Shown one piece after another: positions 26,983 to 35,631 of a DNA stretch of 64,000 nucleotides. The translations under genes were made by a program, and so were the position numbers. Below the pieces are notes generated by a model that did no database searches, had not been told where the DNA came from, and was given only the letters and a program-made list of their open reading frames with translations. The first letter of the stretch is position 1; the number at the start of each line of letters is the position of its first letter. Source of the stretch: Halpernia humi (GTDB lineage: Bacteria; Bacteroidota; Bacteroidia; Flavobacteriales; Weeksellaceae); the NCBI RefSeq assembly GCF_900108025.1, contig NZ_FNUS01000005.1:62001-126000 (forward strand), given 5' to 3'.

Positions 26983-29900
26983 TTAGGGTTTGTAATTGTA
27001 TTTGTATTCTTTTAAAATATTGCCGTTTACATCTTTTACAGATTGCAATCTATTGGCAGCGTCATATTTATAGATCTCTCTAATACCAGAAGGCGGGGTA
27101 ATACTCGTTACGCCAATTAAGGGATCATAAGTATAGGTGGAAATCTGGTAATTCGCCATTGCAGAATTTTTTCGGAAATTGTCTAAGGCAGAAATTAAAT
27201 CAGATTCCTTTGTCGGATCTGCCGCATCTAAATCCGAAGCGGTTATTAATTGTGTTGCCAAACTGGAAACCTGAGCATAAGTCGCACCTTCTATTTTTGC
27301 AATGGGTTGGGTTTGGTTGTAACCCCAAATAATTGCTACAGGTATGCCTGCTTTGGTGGTGTATTGCAGGAGGTTGCCCTTGGCGTCGTATTGGTCATAG
27401 GTGACTTCGGTGGTGGGAGTGCTGCTACTTCCAGGTATTTGTAGGCTATAAGAAATTGCAGACATCGGTAAAGGCAAACCATTAGTTTTGGTACTGGCTT
27501 CTGTTTGAGAGATTGGGTATTTGGTTTCTACACTCGAGACTCCTACATTATTTTTAGTTACTGTTGTTTGCAAAGGTATCCCTACCATATTTTTACCGAT
27601 TAAATACTGATTGCCTTTCTCTTGGGCGTATTGGTAATCTGATTGTAAAATTGTACCGTCTGGGAAAGTTCTTTTTTGTGACGTTTGTTGATAATGTGCT
27701 AGATTATTGTAAAAATATTCTGTTGTAGTAATTAAGGGGCTTCCATTTAAGTAGTCTGTAGTGGTCTCGCGTTGAAGAAATTTATTGAATGAATTAATAT
27801 TATATTGCATTACTTCTACATTGTACAATGGATCATAAGAACCTACACCGTTTACCACCATGTGAGTAGGATCTAAACCACCTGTAAGACGAGCATAGTA
27901 ATCATGGGCAACAATTGAATAAAAAGGCTTTTCTAATGTACTTCTTTCTGAATAGTCGTATTCAATTCGTTTTAAAACACTTTTATTTTGATCGATGATT
28001 TCAGTTTTAGATTCTTGGCCGTTTAAATCGGAATCGTAAGAATAAATTTTATAGTCATTCGCTTGAAACCCTGATATGATGGAGTTCGGATGATCCGCTT
28101 GCTGTCTAAAATAATGAACTTCACCACCTTTTTGATAGTTTGCACCACCTTCACTTATTGATACTTTATCAAATACAAAACTGTTTTGAGGATTGATTAA
28201 AATTTTCTGTTCCCCTGAATTAATGTTCATTGAAGTTCCTACAAATTTAAAACCATAGCCATACCCGTCAGGACCCATTAATTCTGCCTTATATGAAATA
28301 AAATCTAAGGGATATAAATAGTTAAAACCTTCATAATAATAATACTGTTCGCCTAGAAGCGCACCTCCAAAATCGTATTTTTTAGAAGATAAAAGTCGCG
28401 AGCCCACACTTCCTGTTTTCGTTTGTGTCGTAGAGTATTGTATATTAAATTTATCGGGAACTAAATATCCAAATGCAACACTTGTATTAACACAAAACAA
28501 GCCAGGTGAAGGTTCTAATGAAAATGTATAATTACCAGCTGATAAATTTACCTTGATTGGGCTGTCATTATCAGGTAATACTATTACCTGATTGTATGTC
28601 CCATCTTCTTTTGTAATCCTTACCTTTGTTCGATAATGATCTGGAAATCCTCCACCACAAGAGGATAAACTTGATTTATTATATAAATTAAACACAATAT
28701 CAGAAGAAAAAGTTTTAGAAAAGGGACCATTTATGATTGTTTGCACGCCCTCAGAATCGGTAATAGCGTCAAGGTCTTCATCCCAATATAAAATATGCTG
28801 AGGATCATAATTAATACTTGAGATAACTGCCGAAGTATTTTCGTTATTACCTTCATATTCTAACAAACTATATCCTTTTGTAGGGTAAATTATTTTATTT
28901 AATAGTCCAATTTTGTTAAAATTTACATCAGAACTTCTATCTGCTAAAGAATTTATCAACAATCCAGTTGTAGGGTAAAGTAATGCAACAGATCTTGGAA
29001 TTAAATTAGAATTAGAAACACCATTAAAGTAACCATATAAGTCTTGAGAATTGGAAAGTCTCAACGGGAAAGCCTCCGGATTTATGTAAGAAAAGGTATA
29101 ATTTTGGTTTTTAGTAGTATTATTAATTTTAGTCAAAAAAGTTCTATTGTTTGCAGTGGTGAGATATTCAGTCGAATAATTATCAAGAATGGAGTTGCCT
29201 TGTTTTTTTACGATACTTTTAAGCCTTTTTGGACTATTTGCAATTGTGTCATAAGTGAATTTTAAAGAGATTCCATCGGGTATCGTGATTTCACTTATCG
29301 CTTTTCCATGAATATATAATCTATTTTCAAATGGTTCAGATAAATATGGATTTGGAGGGTAATTACTTATTCCCGAAGTGAATCCATGAATCAACAGCAA
29401 ATCATAGGGCAAGTTTAAATTTTGTGATATGCTTGCTGTATATTCATAATCATTATTTTCATAGGTAAAATTAATTGGTTTCCCCGCTGTGGGAATAATT
29501 TCGGATAAATACCACGCGGAAGTATTTGTTGAGGGCGTTGATCCACCTGTGCTTTTTAAAAATAACGAGGTTTCGACATCTTTAAACAAATATATATTTC
29601 CCTGTTCATCGGTTATTTTGAAACAAACACCAATTCCTGGCTCATCTAATCGCTCTATTTTTAAATTAGTTTGTGAAAACTCGTGAATGTTTTTATTATT
29701 ATCAAAAATAAATTTACCTGATCTCCCATTAAAACTAAAATTGTAAATATCTGGCTCACTATCAACACCAGAATCAGTGATATCTTGAAGATATTGAAAA
29801 GCATTGACATTCCCTTGATCTAATTCTGCTTTTATATTCATTTCGGGAAAGTGTGAGGTAGTTGTTTCCTCATCTGGCAAATCTTTAACAGTTCTTGTAA

Positions 29901-30222
29901 TTACACCACCACCAATCAGTTGCCATCCTAATCCAAGCGCCCCACCTAATTCATCAACTTGCAAACCGTTAGAAGAATAACTCGCACTATATTGAACACT
30001 AACTCCATTTGATGAAATACCAGATAAAGGAATACTTACGTTTGGAGCCCCGGTGGAAAGCCCCAGTGGAACTTCACCATATGTACCTAAATTGTATGCC
30101 TCTTGTGATGGGGGGCTTGTTATCTGTGAGATTTTATCGTAAGTGTAACTTGTAGTTTGTCCAAATATTGTAAATAACCCAAATATAGTTGTGGTTAACG
30201 AAAGAAAGTGTTTATTTCTCAT
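26983..30222 (-). CDS. RHS/YD-repeat protein (N-terminal partner of the RHS locus)
   Basis: Encodes 1079 residues. Signal peptide 1-22 (ends TIFGQ). The early region VSIPLSGISSNGVSVQYSAS and LGGALGLGWQLIGGGVIT resembles the SpvB/TcdB-like start of RHS-type surface proteins. Middle and C-terminal parts have YD-type repeats (YDAKGNLLQYTTKAG, IYKYDAANRLQSVKDVNGN). It ends right after a YD repeat, without an RHS core, so the following gene (4 bp downstream) probably supplies the core. Paired genes of this kind are common in Flavobacteriia. Cell-surface location is likely; function is unknown. Confidence 0.78.
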   Translation of the reverse strand: MRNKHFLSLTTTIFGLFTIFGQTTSYTYDKISQITSPPSQEAYNLGTYGEVPLGLSTGAPNVSIPLSGISSNGVSVQYSASYSSNGLQVDELGGALGLGWQLIGGGVITRTVKDLPDEETTTSHFPEMNIKAELDQGNVNAFQYLQDITDSGVDSEPDIYNFSFNGRSGKFIFDNNKNIHEFSQTNLKIERLDEPGIGVCFKITDEQGNIYLFKDVETSLFLKSTGGSTPSTNTSAWYLSEIIPTAGKPINFTYENNDYEYTASISQNLNLPYDLLLIHGFTSGISNYPPNPYLSEPFENRLYIHGKAISEITIPDGISLKFTYDTIANSPKRLKSIVKKQGNSILDNYSTEYLTTANNRTFLTKINNTTKNQNYTFSYINPEAFPLRLSNSQDLYGYFNGVSNSNLIPRSVALLYPTTGLLINSLADRSSDVNFNKIGLLNKIIYPTKGYSLLEYEGNNENTSAVISSINYDPQHILYWDEDLDAITDSEGVQTIINGPFSKTFSSDIVFNLYNKSSLSSCGGGFPDHYRTKVRITKEDGTYNQVIVLPDNDSPIKVNLSAGNYTFSLEPSPGLFCVNTSVAFGYLVPDKFNIQYSTTQTKTGSVGSRLLSSKKYDFGGALLGEQYYYYEGFNYLYPLDFISYKAELMGPDGYGYGFKFVGTSMNINSGEQKILINPQNSFVFDKVSISEGGANYQKGGEVHYFRQQADHPNSIISGFQANDYKIYSYDSDLNGQESKTEIIDQNKSVLKRIEYDYSERSTLEKPFYSIVAHDYYARLTGGLDPTHMVVNGVGSYDPLYNVEVMQYNINSFNKFLQRETTTDYLNGSPLITTTEYFYNNLAHYQQTSQKRTFPDGTILQSDYQYAQEKGNQYLIGKNMVGIPLQTTVTKNNVGVSSVETKYPISQTEASTKTNGLPLPMSAISYSLQIPGSSSTPTTEVTYDQYDAKGNLLQYTTKAGIPVAIIWGYNQTQPIAKIEGATYAQVSSLATQLITASDLDAADPTKESDLISALDNFRKNSAMANYQISTYTYDPLIGVTSITPPSGIREIYKYDAANRLQSVKDVNGNILKEYKYNYKP

Positions 30223-30224
30223 TT

Positions 30225-31841
30225 CTATTTCTTAATCAATTTATCGTTCACGGTTTTAGTTTCAGTTTTGGCGGTAACCACGTAAATGCCCTGTGGTAGA
30301 TTAGACGTATTTATTTTTGTTACCGTGTTTTTGGTTTTTAATGATTGCACCATTCTACCAGATGTATCGTACAATGCTATTTCGGCTTCTTTAAAATCTA
30401 AACCAATTTCTACATAGCAGTATTCACTCACTGGATTTGGGTAGATTTTTATGTCCTGTTTTTCAACCAGATCTTCAATCTGTTTGTCGCCCAGTTTCAC
30501 AATTTTCCAGTTTTCTTGTCCCAATTCCTCAGCACTTGTTCCAGCTAAAACGTAAGTGCCGTCTCTGTTTAGTAAAGCATCCACCAAACGCTCTTCTTTT
30601 TGCTTGGATTTACCTTCAATGTATTTGCGCCAAACTTCATTCCCGTCCAAATCACAGTAAAGCATCCAAAAAGTTTCATCGTTTTTCTCTACTTTTTCTT
30701 CCGCTTGCGTGTAACCGCCAATTAAAAAGCCTTTGGTTTTATTTCCTGTTCCATCAGAGATACCGTTCATACTCATTAGGATATCCCGGTTTTTAAAGTT
30801 GTAAGATTTTTGCCAAAGTTCATCGCCATTTTCCCTTAGGGCGATCATCCATAAATCGGTACCTTCTTTTAAACCCGCTGTTTTATTTCCAGAACTTTTA
30901 GAACGGCTTTCACCACCAATGATATAACCCGTGCTCGTATTAATTAATGTTTTAATGTGGTCATCTTCTGTGCCCCCATAATTCTTTTCCCATTGCACAT
31001 TTCCATTTTTATCTAATTTTACAATCCAGTAATCGCCCTGTCCGTAATTATCAGTCTGTTTGGCTATTCTTTTTAGTGGTGTTGTAATTGCTTTTGCATT
31101 TTCACTTTTAGGTACATCAATTGGTTTTTCAGTAAGTCCACTTCTGCTGTAAATACCGATTAAACAACCACCATCTTTAGTGGGAATCATTTTCTGTACT
31201 TCATCTAAACCTTTACCACCAAGAATAATTTCATTTGTAAGTTTCCCGCTTTGGTCCATCTTAATAATTAAAGCGTCTTTAGACCCGAATCCGTCTTTAG
31301 AATTGCTTACATTTCCTGCTACGAAATAACCCAAATCTGTAGTTTGCACAGCAGAAACGGCTTCTTCATTGTATGGGGTACCGATGGTTTTTTGCCATTC
31401 TTGCGTTCCGTTTTCGTCCACCTTAATCAACCAAATATCCGAACCGCCAAAAGAGTCTTCTGTTTTATCTAAACCTTTTGATGACCAAGATGTTCCAGCC
31501 AGAAGAAAACCACCTTCTTGTGTGGAAACACTTGCACTCAGGTAATCGTGTTTATTTCCAGCGAAGTATTTTTCCCAAAGAGGTTGTCCCTGTTGGTTTA
31601 GTTTTATCAAGTGGTAATCATAGCCGTTGTTTTGTGAAGCGCCACCAGCAGAACCTACAGAAGATAGTTTGGAAGCCTGTATTGAGCTTCCTGAGACTAA
31701 ATATTGACCATCAATAGTGAGGGAAATGGGCGCGAGAAAATCTTGCGTAGAAGATTTGATGTTTTTCTGCCACAGCACATCTTGTGCTTGCAAGCCTAAA
31801 GTACCGATGAAAATAAAAAGGCAGTAGTAAAGTTTTTGCAT
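30225..31841 (-). CDS. T9SS-exported repeat protein with C-terminal sorting domain
   Basis: Encodes 538 residues from the ATG at 31839-31841; a longer in-frame start 48 bases upstream would put 16 extra residues before the signal peptide and is less likely. Signal peptide MQKLYYCLFIFIGTLGLQAQ. The body has about seven repeats of the type WLIKVDENGTQEWQKTIGG..., as in beta-propeller delta-60-type proteins. The last 80 residues are a type A T9SS sorting domain (IYPNPVSEYCYVEIG, SGRMVQSLKTKN, LPQGIYVVTAKT, ending LIKK). It is secreted or anchored on the cell surface. It lies 2 bp before the RHS pair, as the first gene of the operon. Confidence 0.85.
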   Translation of the reverse strand: MQKLYYCLFIFIGTLGLQAQDVLWQKNIKSSTQDFLAPISLTIDGQYLVSGSSIQASKLSSVGSAGGASQNNGYDYHLIKLNQQGQPLWEKYFAGNKHDYLSASVSTQEGGFLLAGTSWSSKGLDKTEDSFGGSDIWLIKVDENGTQEWQKTIGTPYNEEAVSAVQTTDLGYFVAGNVSNSKDGFGSKDALIIKMDQSGKLTNEIILGGKGLDEVQKMIPTKDGGCLIGIYSRSGLTEKPIDVPKSENAKAITTPLKRIAKQTDNYGQGDYWIVKLDKNGNVQWEKNYGGTEDDHIKTLINTSTGYIIGGESRSKSSGNKTAGLKEGTDLWMIALRENGDELWQKSYNFKNRDILMSMNGISDGTGNKTKGFLIGGYTQAEEKVEKNDETFWMLYCDLDGNEVWRKYIEGKSKQKEERLVDALLNRDGTYVLAGTSAEELGQENWKIVKLGDKQIEDLVEKQDIKIYPNPVSEYCYVEIGLDFKEAEIALYDTSGRMVQSLKTKNTVTKINTSNLPQGIYVVTAKTETKTVNDKLIKK

Positions 31842-31889
31842 AAGCAGATTTTTGTTTATTAATGGGATGAAATATTCTTTAAATAACAC

Positions 31890-33050
31890 ATGCGGAAAAT
31901 ATTCAAATTGAAAAAACTAATCGTTATTTTAACCATTTTTGGAACTTTTAAAAATAGCTTAAGGTTACTAAAGCACGTTAAATTATTAAAATTATAGCAT
32001 GCCTCATTGCCTAAATCTATATCTCCATTCTTTTCTCATTCACTTTTACGGCATCCCTGAACGCTTGAGCTATTGTCTAGTACAATTTGTATCTGCTTTT
32101 CAGCAAAAATAAATCAATCCATCTAAGCAACACTGACTGTTGTGAAGATGTACAAGTATCGCATACACCATCACCTCTAATAGGATTTAAACCTCCTTCT
32201 AAACCATTACCTCCTCCATTAATAGTTTTCAATTCACTTCCATACTTTTTTTTAAATTTTTCAAAATAAAAATAAATGTATGTCCATTTTCAATCATAAT
32301 GCTAATTATGAACGCAAAGATTTTTTTTTCGCTGCCTAAATCGAATTTTTAAGTCCGCAAAGGCGTTTCAATTAGCAAAAGTCGCAAACCAAAAAAAACT
32401 TATGATATTACCGACATACATATAAAAATAATAAATATTTCCTACTCTTAGCTTTTCGTAAACCGCTATTGTTAAAACAAATTTGAGGTAAATACCATTT
32501 AAATCAAAAGAAAGTATGTCGAAATTGATAAATCTTGGAATATTAAAAATTTTAAACGCGTGGTAATCTATCTGACTACGATTTAGAGCATACTATCATA
32601 ATAAAGTCTCAATTTTTTTTAAATTACCTGACTAATTTTTATGGAAAAATTTATTTAAAATTGTTCCGTTTAATAATTTATTTTGATAATTTCATTCTCA
32701 TTTGAAAGTTTTTATTCTTGTGTATATATTAATAATTTGTAATGAGCGCAACTGATTAATTTCCTAAAACTCAATTTTGCATTGTTGCTTTGGGAATATA
32801 TAGTTTCCAAAATATATTCTTAGTTTAAAGTTATTAATATAAAATAATTTCACGCAGCTATAGTGCAATCCAATTCTTGCTTATGGGAAAAACTGAGATC
32901 ACACATAAAATAATAACCAGGAAACCAATTAACGGTAATTTTTTATTCACGAGTATATTGCCTGCCATTGACTCAGGAAGATGTATGATTTCAGGTAAAA
33001 TTTAATCTGAAGCAAGTAGTTAGTTCATCTTTTAGACTTAAATCTTATAT
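31890..33050. other. Long AT-rich region with only a degenerate peptide gene
   Basis: About 1.16 kb between the T9SS/RHS operon and the REPIN. On the minus strand it must hold the operon promoter near 31.9 kb. It contains the frameshifted double-glycine peptide frame (32077-32264). The rest (32.3-33.0 kb) is strongly AT-rich with no open frame, hairpin or repeat I could support. It looks like decayed DNA between mobile elements. Confidence 0.5.
32077..32264 (-). pseudogene. Double-glycine-leader peptide gene, apparently frameshifted
   Basis: The frame ending at the TAG at 32077-32079 reads, from about 32256, KKKYGSELKTINGGGNGLEG followed by a short core with two cysteines (DGVCDTCTS) and a basic C-terminus. 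ELKTINGG is the classic leader end of bacteriocin-like and other exported natural-product precursors of Chryseobacterium and relatives. No start codon is available in this frame. A TTG at 32262-32264 gives the expected leader start (M-K-N-L-K-K) but is one base out of phase across a run of eight A. One extra A would restore a peptide of about 62 residues. The product and its function are unproven. Confidence 0.4.
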
Positions 33051-33226
33051 ACCCGATGGCGCGGATTTGCAATCCGTGATAAGTTCTAAACATTCTACTT
33101 GGCTTTAAAAATTATTGATTTCAAGTTTCATATTTTTTAGATTGTATTCATTATTTAAAAATAAGAAAAACATTCAAACTTCTTACAAGTTTTACGAGCA
33201 CGGATTGCAAATCCGCGCTATCGGGT
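33051..33226. repeat. REPIN (two inverted REP sequences)
   Basis: Two 28-bp inverted copies (33051-33078 and 33199-33226) match at 27 of 28 positions. Each contains the hairpin CGGATTTGCAATCCG. Between them is 120 bp of AT-rich DNA. The structure is that of a REPIN/BIME mobilised by REP-associated tyrosine transposases, none of which is in the window. The right REP abuts the truncated istB frame. Confidence 0.65.
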
Positions 33227-33595
33227 TTTAAGGTAAGCTATTTTAATACTTCGAAACTTTTTGCGAAGCTAAAAATGGCAAAAGCGGATGGTTCTTATCT
33301 TCGAGAACTGGCGAAATTACAACGGCAAGATGTGATTATTTTGGACGATTTTGGGCTTCAAGCATTGGATAGTACGAATAGAATTACGCTTTTGGAACTC
33401 ATAGAAGACCGTCATAACAATGGTTCCATCATCGTCACTTCTCAAATCCCCGTTCAGGGTTGGTATGATATTATTGGCGAAAAAACCATTGCTGATGCTA
33501 TTTTAGACCGCCTTATCCATCAATCTCATCGTTTTGAACTCAGTGGTGAATCGATGCGAAAAAAAAGACCAACAACCAAAGCAGAAATTGTATAA
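33227..33595 (+). pseudogene. istB: IS21-family istB ATPase, 5'-truncated
   Basis: The frame is open from the right edge of the REPIN: FKVSYFNTSKLFAKLKMAKA, then RQDVIILDDFGLQALDS (Walker B), TSQIPVQGWYDIIGE and DRLIHQSHRFELSGESMR, which are hallmarks of the IstB transposition helper. The N-terminal part with Walker A (about 110 residues) is missing, as is istA, so the element cannot move by itself. An internal ATG at 33275 gives a 106-codon frame. Right-end repeats of the IS follow at 33642. Confidence 0.8.
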
Positions 33596-33641
33596 ATTTG
33601 AATATTAATTAACACATGAAAAACATCGTTTTTTATCCCAA

Positions 33642-33736
33642 AAATTAGGTGGTCAATTTGCTCCGAAATTGGGTGGTCAATTTAAACCGAAACTAGGTGC
33701 TCAATTTAAATCGAAATTGGGTGGTCAATATGACCG
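33642..33736 (+). repeat. IS21 right-end terminal repeats
   Basis: Four head-to-tail copies of a 24-bp unit of the form AAATTGGGTGGTCAATTTAAACCG (starts at 33642, 33666, 33690 and 33714; the last is 23 bp). Tandem multiple terminal repeats are the transposase-binding sites at IS21 ends. The left end is not in the window. Confidence 0.75.
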
Positions 33737-33753
33737 AAGTTTGCAGCTTATTT

Positions 33754-33845
33754 AAGAAATGATAGTTATTTGTAACGCCTATTAATATTGCGTTTAATGA
33801 AAAATTAGAAAAGAATTTTAAAATTATTGGCTATTAGACGGAGCC
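33754..33845 (+). repeat. 92-bp direct repeat, copy B
   Basis: Matches 23016-23107 at 90 of 92 positions, in the same orientation. It starts 17 bp after the IS21 terminal repeats and ends exactly where the truncated xre frame begins, just as copy A ends at a truncated IS110 gene. Confidence 0.75.
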
Positions 33846-34169
33846 GACAGATTGGCTTTTGCTCGTAAGCAGAAAAAAATAAAACAAAGTGATCTCGGAA
33901 AGACCATTGGAGCTTCCGGTGATATTATTGGTAAGTATGAACGTGGGGAAAATGTACCGTCGATCGACGTGGCCACTAAAATTGCGGATGCTCTTGGCGT
34001 AACCCTGGATTATCTCGTAAAAGACGGACAATACGAGCAAATCGACAACAATACTCTGAAAAAATTAAAAGCAATACAGGAACTCGACAATGAGACCAAG
34101 AACCACATTTTTGCAACCATAGACGCTTTTATTAAAGCCAGCAAACTTAAAAATATTGCAGCACTTTAA
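33846..34169 (+). CDS. XRE-family repressor-like protein, 5'-truncated
   Basis: The frame reads A-D-R-L-A-F-A-R-K-Q-K from the end of the 92-bp repeat. A TTG at 33852 would give 105 residues. The helix-turn-helix KQSDLGKTIGASGDIIGKYERGEN and the following VPSIDVATKIADALGVTLDYL are intact, so DNA binding is possible if it is expressed. Homologous regulators normally have four or more residues and an ATG before DRLAFARKQ; these were lost at the repeat junction. A strong terminator follows at 34177. It may be a remnant of a phage or mobile-element regulator. Whether TTG is used is unknown. Confidence 0.65.
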   Translation, partial: DRLAFARKQKKIKQSDLGKTIGASGDIIGKYERGENVPSIDVATKIADALGVTLDYLVKDGQYEQIDNNTLKKLKAIQELDNETKNHIFATIDAFIKASKLKNIAAL

Positions 34170-34176
34170 AACACAA

Positions 34177-34206
34177 AAAACCAACTCCTTAAAGTTGGTT
34201 TTTTCT
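34177..34206 (+). terminator. Rho-independent terminator after the xre gene
   Basis: Ten-base arms AAAACCAACT (34177-34186) and AGTTGGTTTT (34193-34202) with a 6-base loop, followed by more T. It starts 7 bp after the xre stop codon. Confidence 0.8.
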
Positions 34207-34449
34207 TTATCCTTTACAATTTTTTACATTAGAAAATATTAGAAGATATATAATAATACTTATTATGAAACTGTAAGTTTCATATTTACCTTTTTCAAAT
34301 TCTTTAAATTTATGCCCCCCTAAACTAAATGTTAAAGAAAGAATATAAACAAAAAAGCCAAAAAAGCCAATGTTTATAGTACTTTCAGACGTTTTTACAT
34401 CATCAGAGAGGGTAAACCGAAATGTAAATATATCACCGTTTTGTACCAT
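34207..34449 (-). CDS. Possible small membrane protein
   Basis: An 80-codon minus-strand frame starting with ATG. The product has a polar N-terminus and two hydrophobic segments (about 25-46 and 58-74). No family is recognised. It sits between the xre terminator and the left part of the prophage and is not clearly part of either. Composition is plausible for a gene, but no second line of evidence is available. Confidence 0.35.
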   Translation of the reverse strand: MVQNGDIFTFRFTLSDDVKTSESTINIGFFGFFVYILSLTFSLGGHKFKEFEKGKYETYSFIISIIIYLLIFSNVKNCKG

Positions 34450-34534
34450 TATCTTACAATTTTTAAAGCCGGTTTAAACTGTTATTAAAGCATTTTTAAA
34501 ATAACAGCTTATATGAGGCTATATTTGACACTAT

Positions 34535-34567
34535 AAAGTCCTGAAACGCCTGTTTTGGGACTTTTTT
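34535..34567. terminator. Hairpin near the left prophage boundary
   Basis: AAAGTCC (34535-34541) pairs with GGACTTT (34558-34564), with an inner GAAAC/GTTTT helix. On the plus strand it is followed by TTTC. It may end transcription entering from the left or, read leftwards, from the repressor. Confidence 0.45.
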
Positions 34568-34625
34568 CGTTTAAAAATATTGCTTTTTATTTTGATTATT
34601 ATTTTCATTTGTCAAAAAAGTAAAA

Positions 34626-34638
34626 GGAAGTAAATTCC
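34626..34638. promoter_or_regulatory. Repressor operator-like dyad O-left
   Basis: GGAAGTAAATTCC fits GGAA-N5-TTCC, as do the dyads at 35555, 35586 and 47409. It lies directly left of three tandem 12-bp repeats near the left end of the prophage. Confidence 0.55.
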
Positions 34639-34640
34639 TA

Positions 34641-34674
34641 TTGGATTAACACTTGGATTAACACTTGGATTAAC
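34641..34674 (+). repeat. Three tandem copies of TTGGATTAACAC
   Basis: Copies at 34641, 34653 and 34665 (the last is cut to 10 bp). Perfect 12-bp period, just inside the left part of the prophage and next to an operator-like dyad. A role as transposase-binding sites at the left end, comparable to the L1-L3 sites of Mu, is inferred; the sequence is unrelated to those of Mu. Confidence 0.6.
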
Positions 34675-34855
34675 AAAGTGTAGTAAAATTTTAGGCTTAA
34701 TTCAATACTATTTGTTAAAATCACACCGAAAACAGCATAAAAAGCAGTTTAAATACGCCTTAATTACAATTAAAATTTTAAATAAATAATAGTTAAATTA
34801 TTATATTTCAATGTTTTAGACATTAATTAATTATTTTATATAAATAAAAGATGTG

Positions 34856-35530
34856 TTACTCTAATCTAACTGAGCCTACAACTAATGCAATATTGCGTAT
34901 ATCCGACATAGGAACCTCGAAATCATCATATTCTGAATTGTCTGATTTGCAAATGACATTTTCTTTGATGTTTGATTTTTTAAGTCTTTTCATGATGACG
35001 CCCTGACTAATAGTGTCTAAAACATATATTTTATTCCACTGCACAAAAAGTAAATCATCTACCATGCGACAAGCGACCACATCACCACTACTGTATTTTG
35101 GGTACATGGATGATCCCCGGACATTGATCATGAAATCAACCTTAATATTGTAGAAAAGTGGTACATCGTATCGCTCTTCGATCTGCGCAAAATCAACACC
35201 ATCAACATTGCTTCCTCCTGCACCTGCAAAAGCATCTAAAGGCAACAGAGGTATGCTTTTAGTTCCATAACTAGATATACTTTCAGCCACTATACCGGGA
35301 TTATCTACTTTTTCGTCATACGATTCGCTGTAGAATTTGTTATGTATTAAAGAATCTACAGAAATATTGAAAATAGATGATATTTCCATGGTTTGATTCA
35401 AAGTAGGCATTACTTTACCACGTTCAATTTTTGAATATTGGCTTGGATCCATACTTATCTTTTCCGCCAGTTCCTTCTGGCTAATATTGCGCGCTTCACG
35501 CACTTCTCGAATTCGACGTCCTATTTCCAT
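34856..35530 (-). CDS. Phage repressor (XRE helix-turn-helix plus S24 peptidase domain)
   Basis: Encodes 224 residues. N-terminal HTH (about 5-60: KELAEKISMDPSQYSKIERG). C-terminal LexA/CI-like S24 domain with the catalytic serine in VRGSSMYPKYSSGDVVA and the lysine in QGVIMKRLKK (MKRL). The usual cleavage dipeptide would lie near FAGAGG (about residues 97-102, AG/GS). Such repressors hold lysogeny and are cleaved after RecA activation. Unlike the Mu c protein, this one is lambda-like, so SOS induction is plausible. It is divergent from the early operon with two dyads between them. Confidence 0.87.
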   Translation of the reverse strand: MEIGRRIREVREARNISQKELAEKISMDPSQYSKIERGKVMPTLNQTMEISSIFNISVDSLIHNKFYSESYDEKVDNPGIVAESISSYGTKSIPLLPLDAFAGAGGSNVDGVDFAQIEERYDVPLFYNIKVDFMINVRGSSMYPKYSSGDVVACRMVDDLLFVQWNKIYVLDTISQGVIMKRLKKSNIKENVICKSDNSEYDDFEVPMSDIRNIALVVGSVRLE

Positions 35531-35554
35531 GACACAGGTATTTTTTAAATAAAA

Positions 35555-35598
35555 GGAAAATATTTCCTTTATTATTTTTTTAAATGGAATTATATTCC
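35555..35598. promoter_or_regulatory. Two repressor operator-like dyads in the divergent early region
   Basis: GGAAAATATTTCC (35555-35567, within a longer AAAGG...CCTTT palindrome) and GGAATTATATTCC (35586-35598), centres 31 bp apart, three helical turns. They lie between the leftward repressor gene and the rightward early genes, as expected for a genetic switch. Confidence 0.68.
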
Positions 35599-35631
35599 TT
35601 TCTTTGCTTCATAATTGAAACAAAAAAGACA

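Noticed and set aside
32087-32269. Plus-strand 60-codon frame
   Set aside because: It is the reverse strand of the double-glycine peptide frame, whose leader motif is far more convincing.
33642-33736. Four regular 24-bp repeats, possible CRISPR
   Set aside because: The copies are contiguous without spacers and lie at the end of an istB gene, so they are IS21 terminal repeats.
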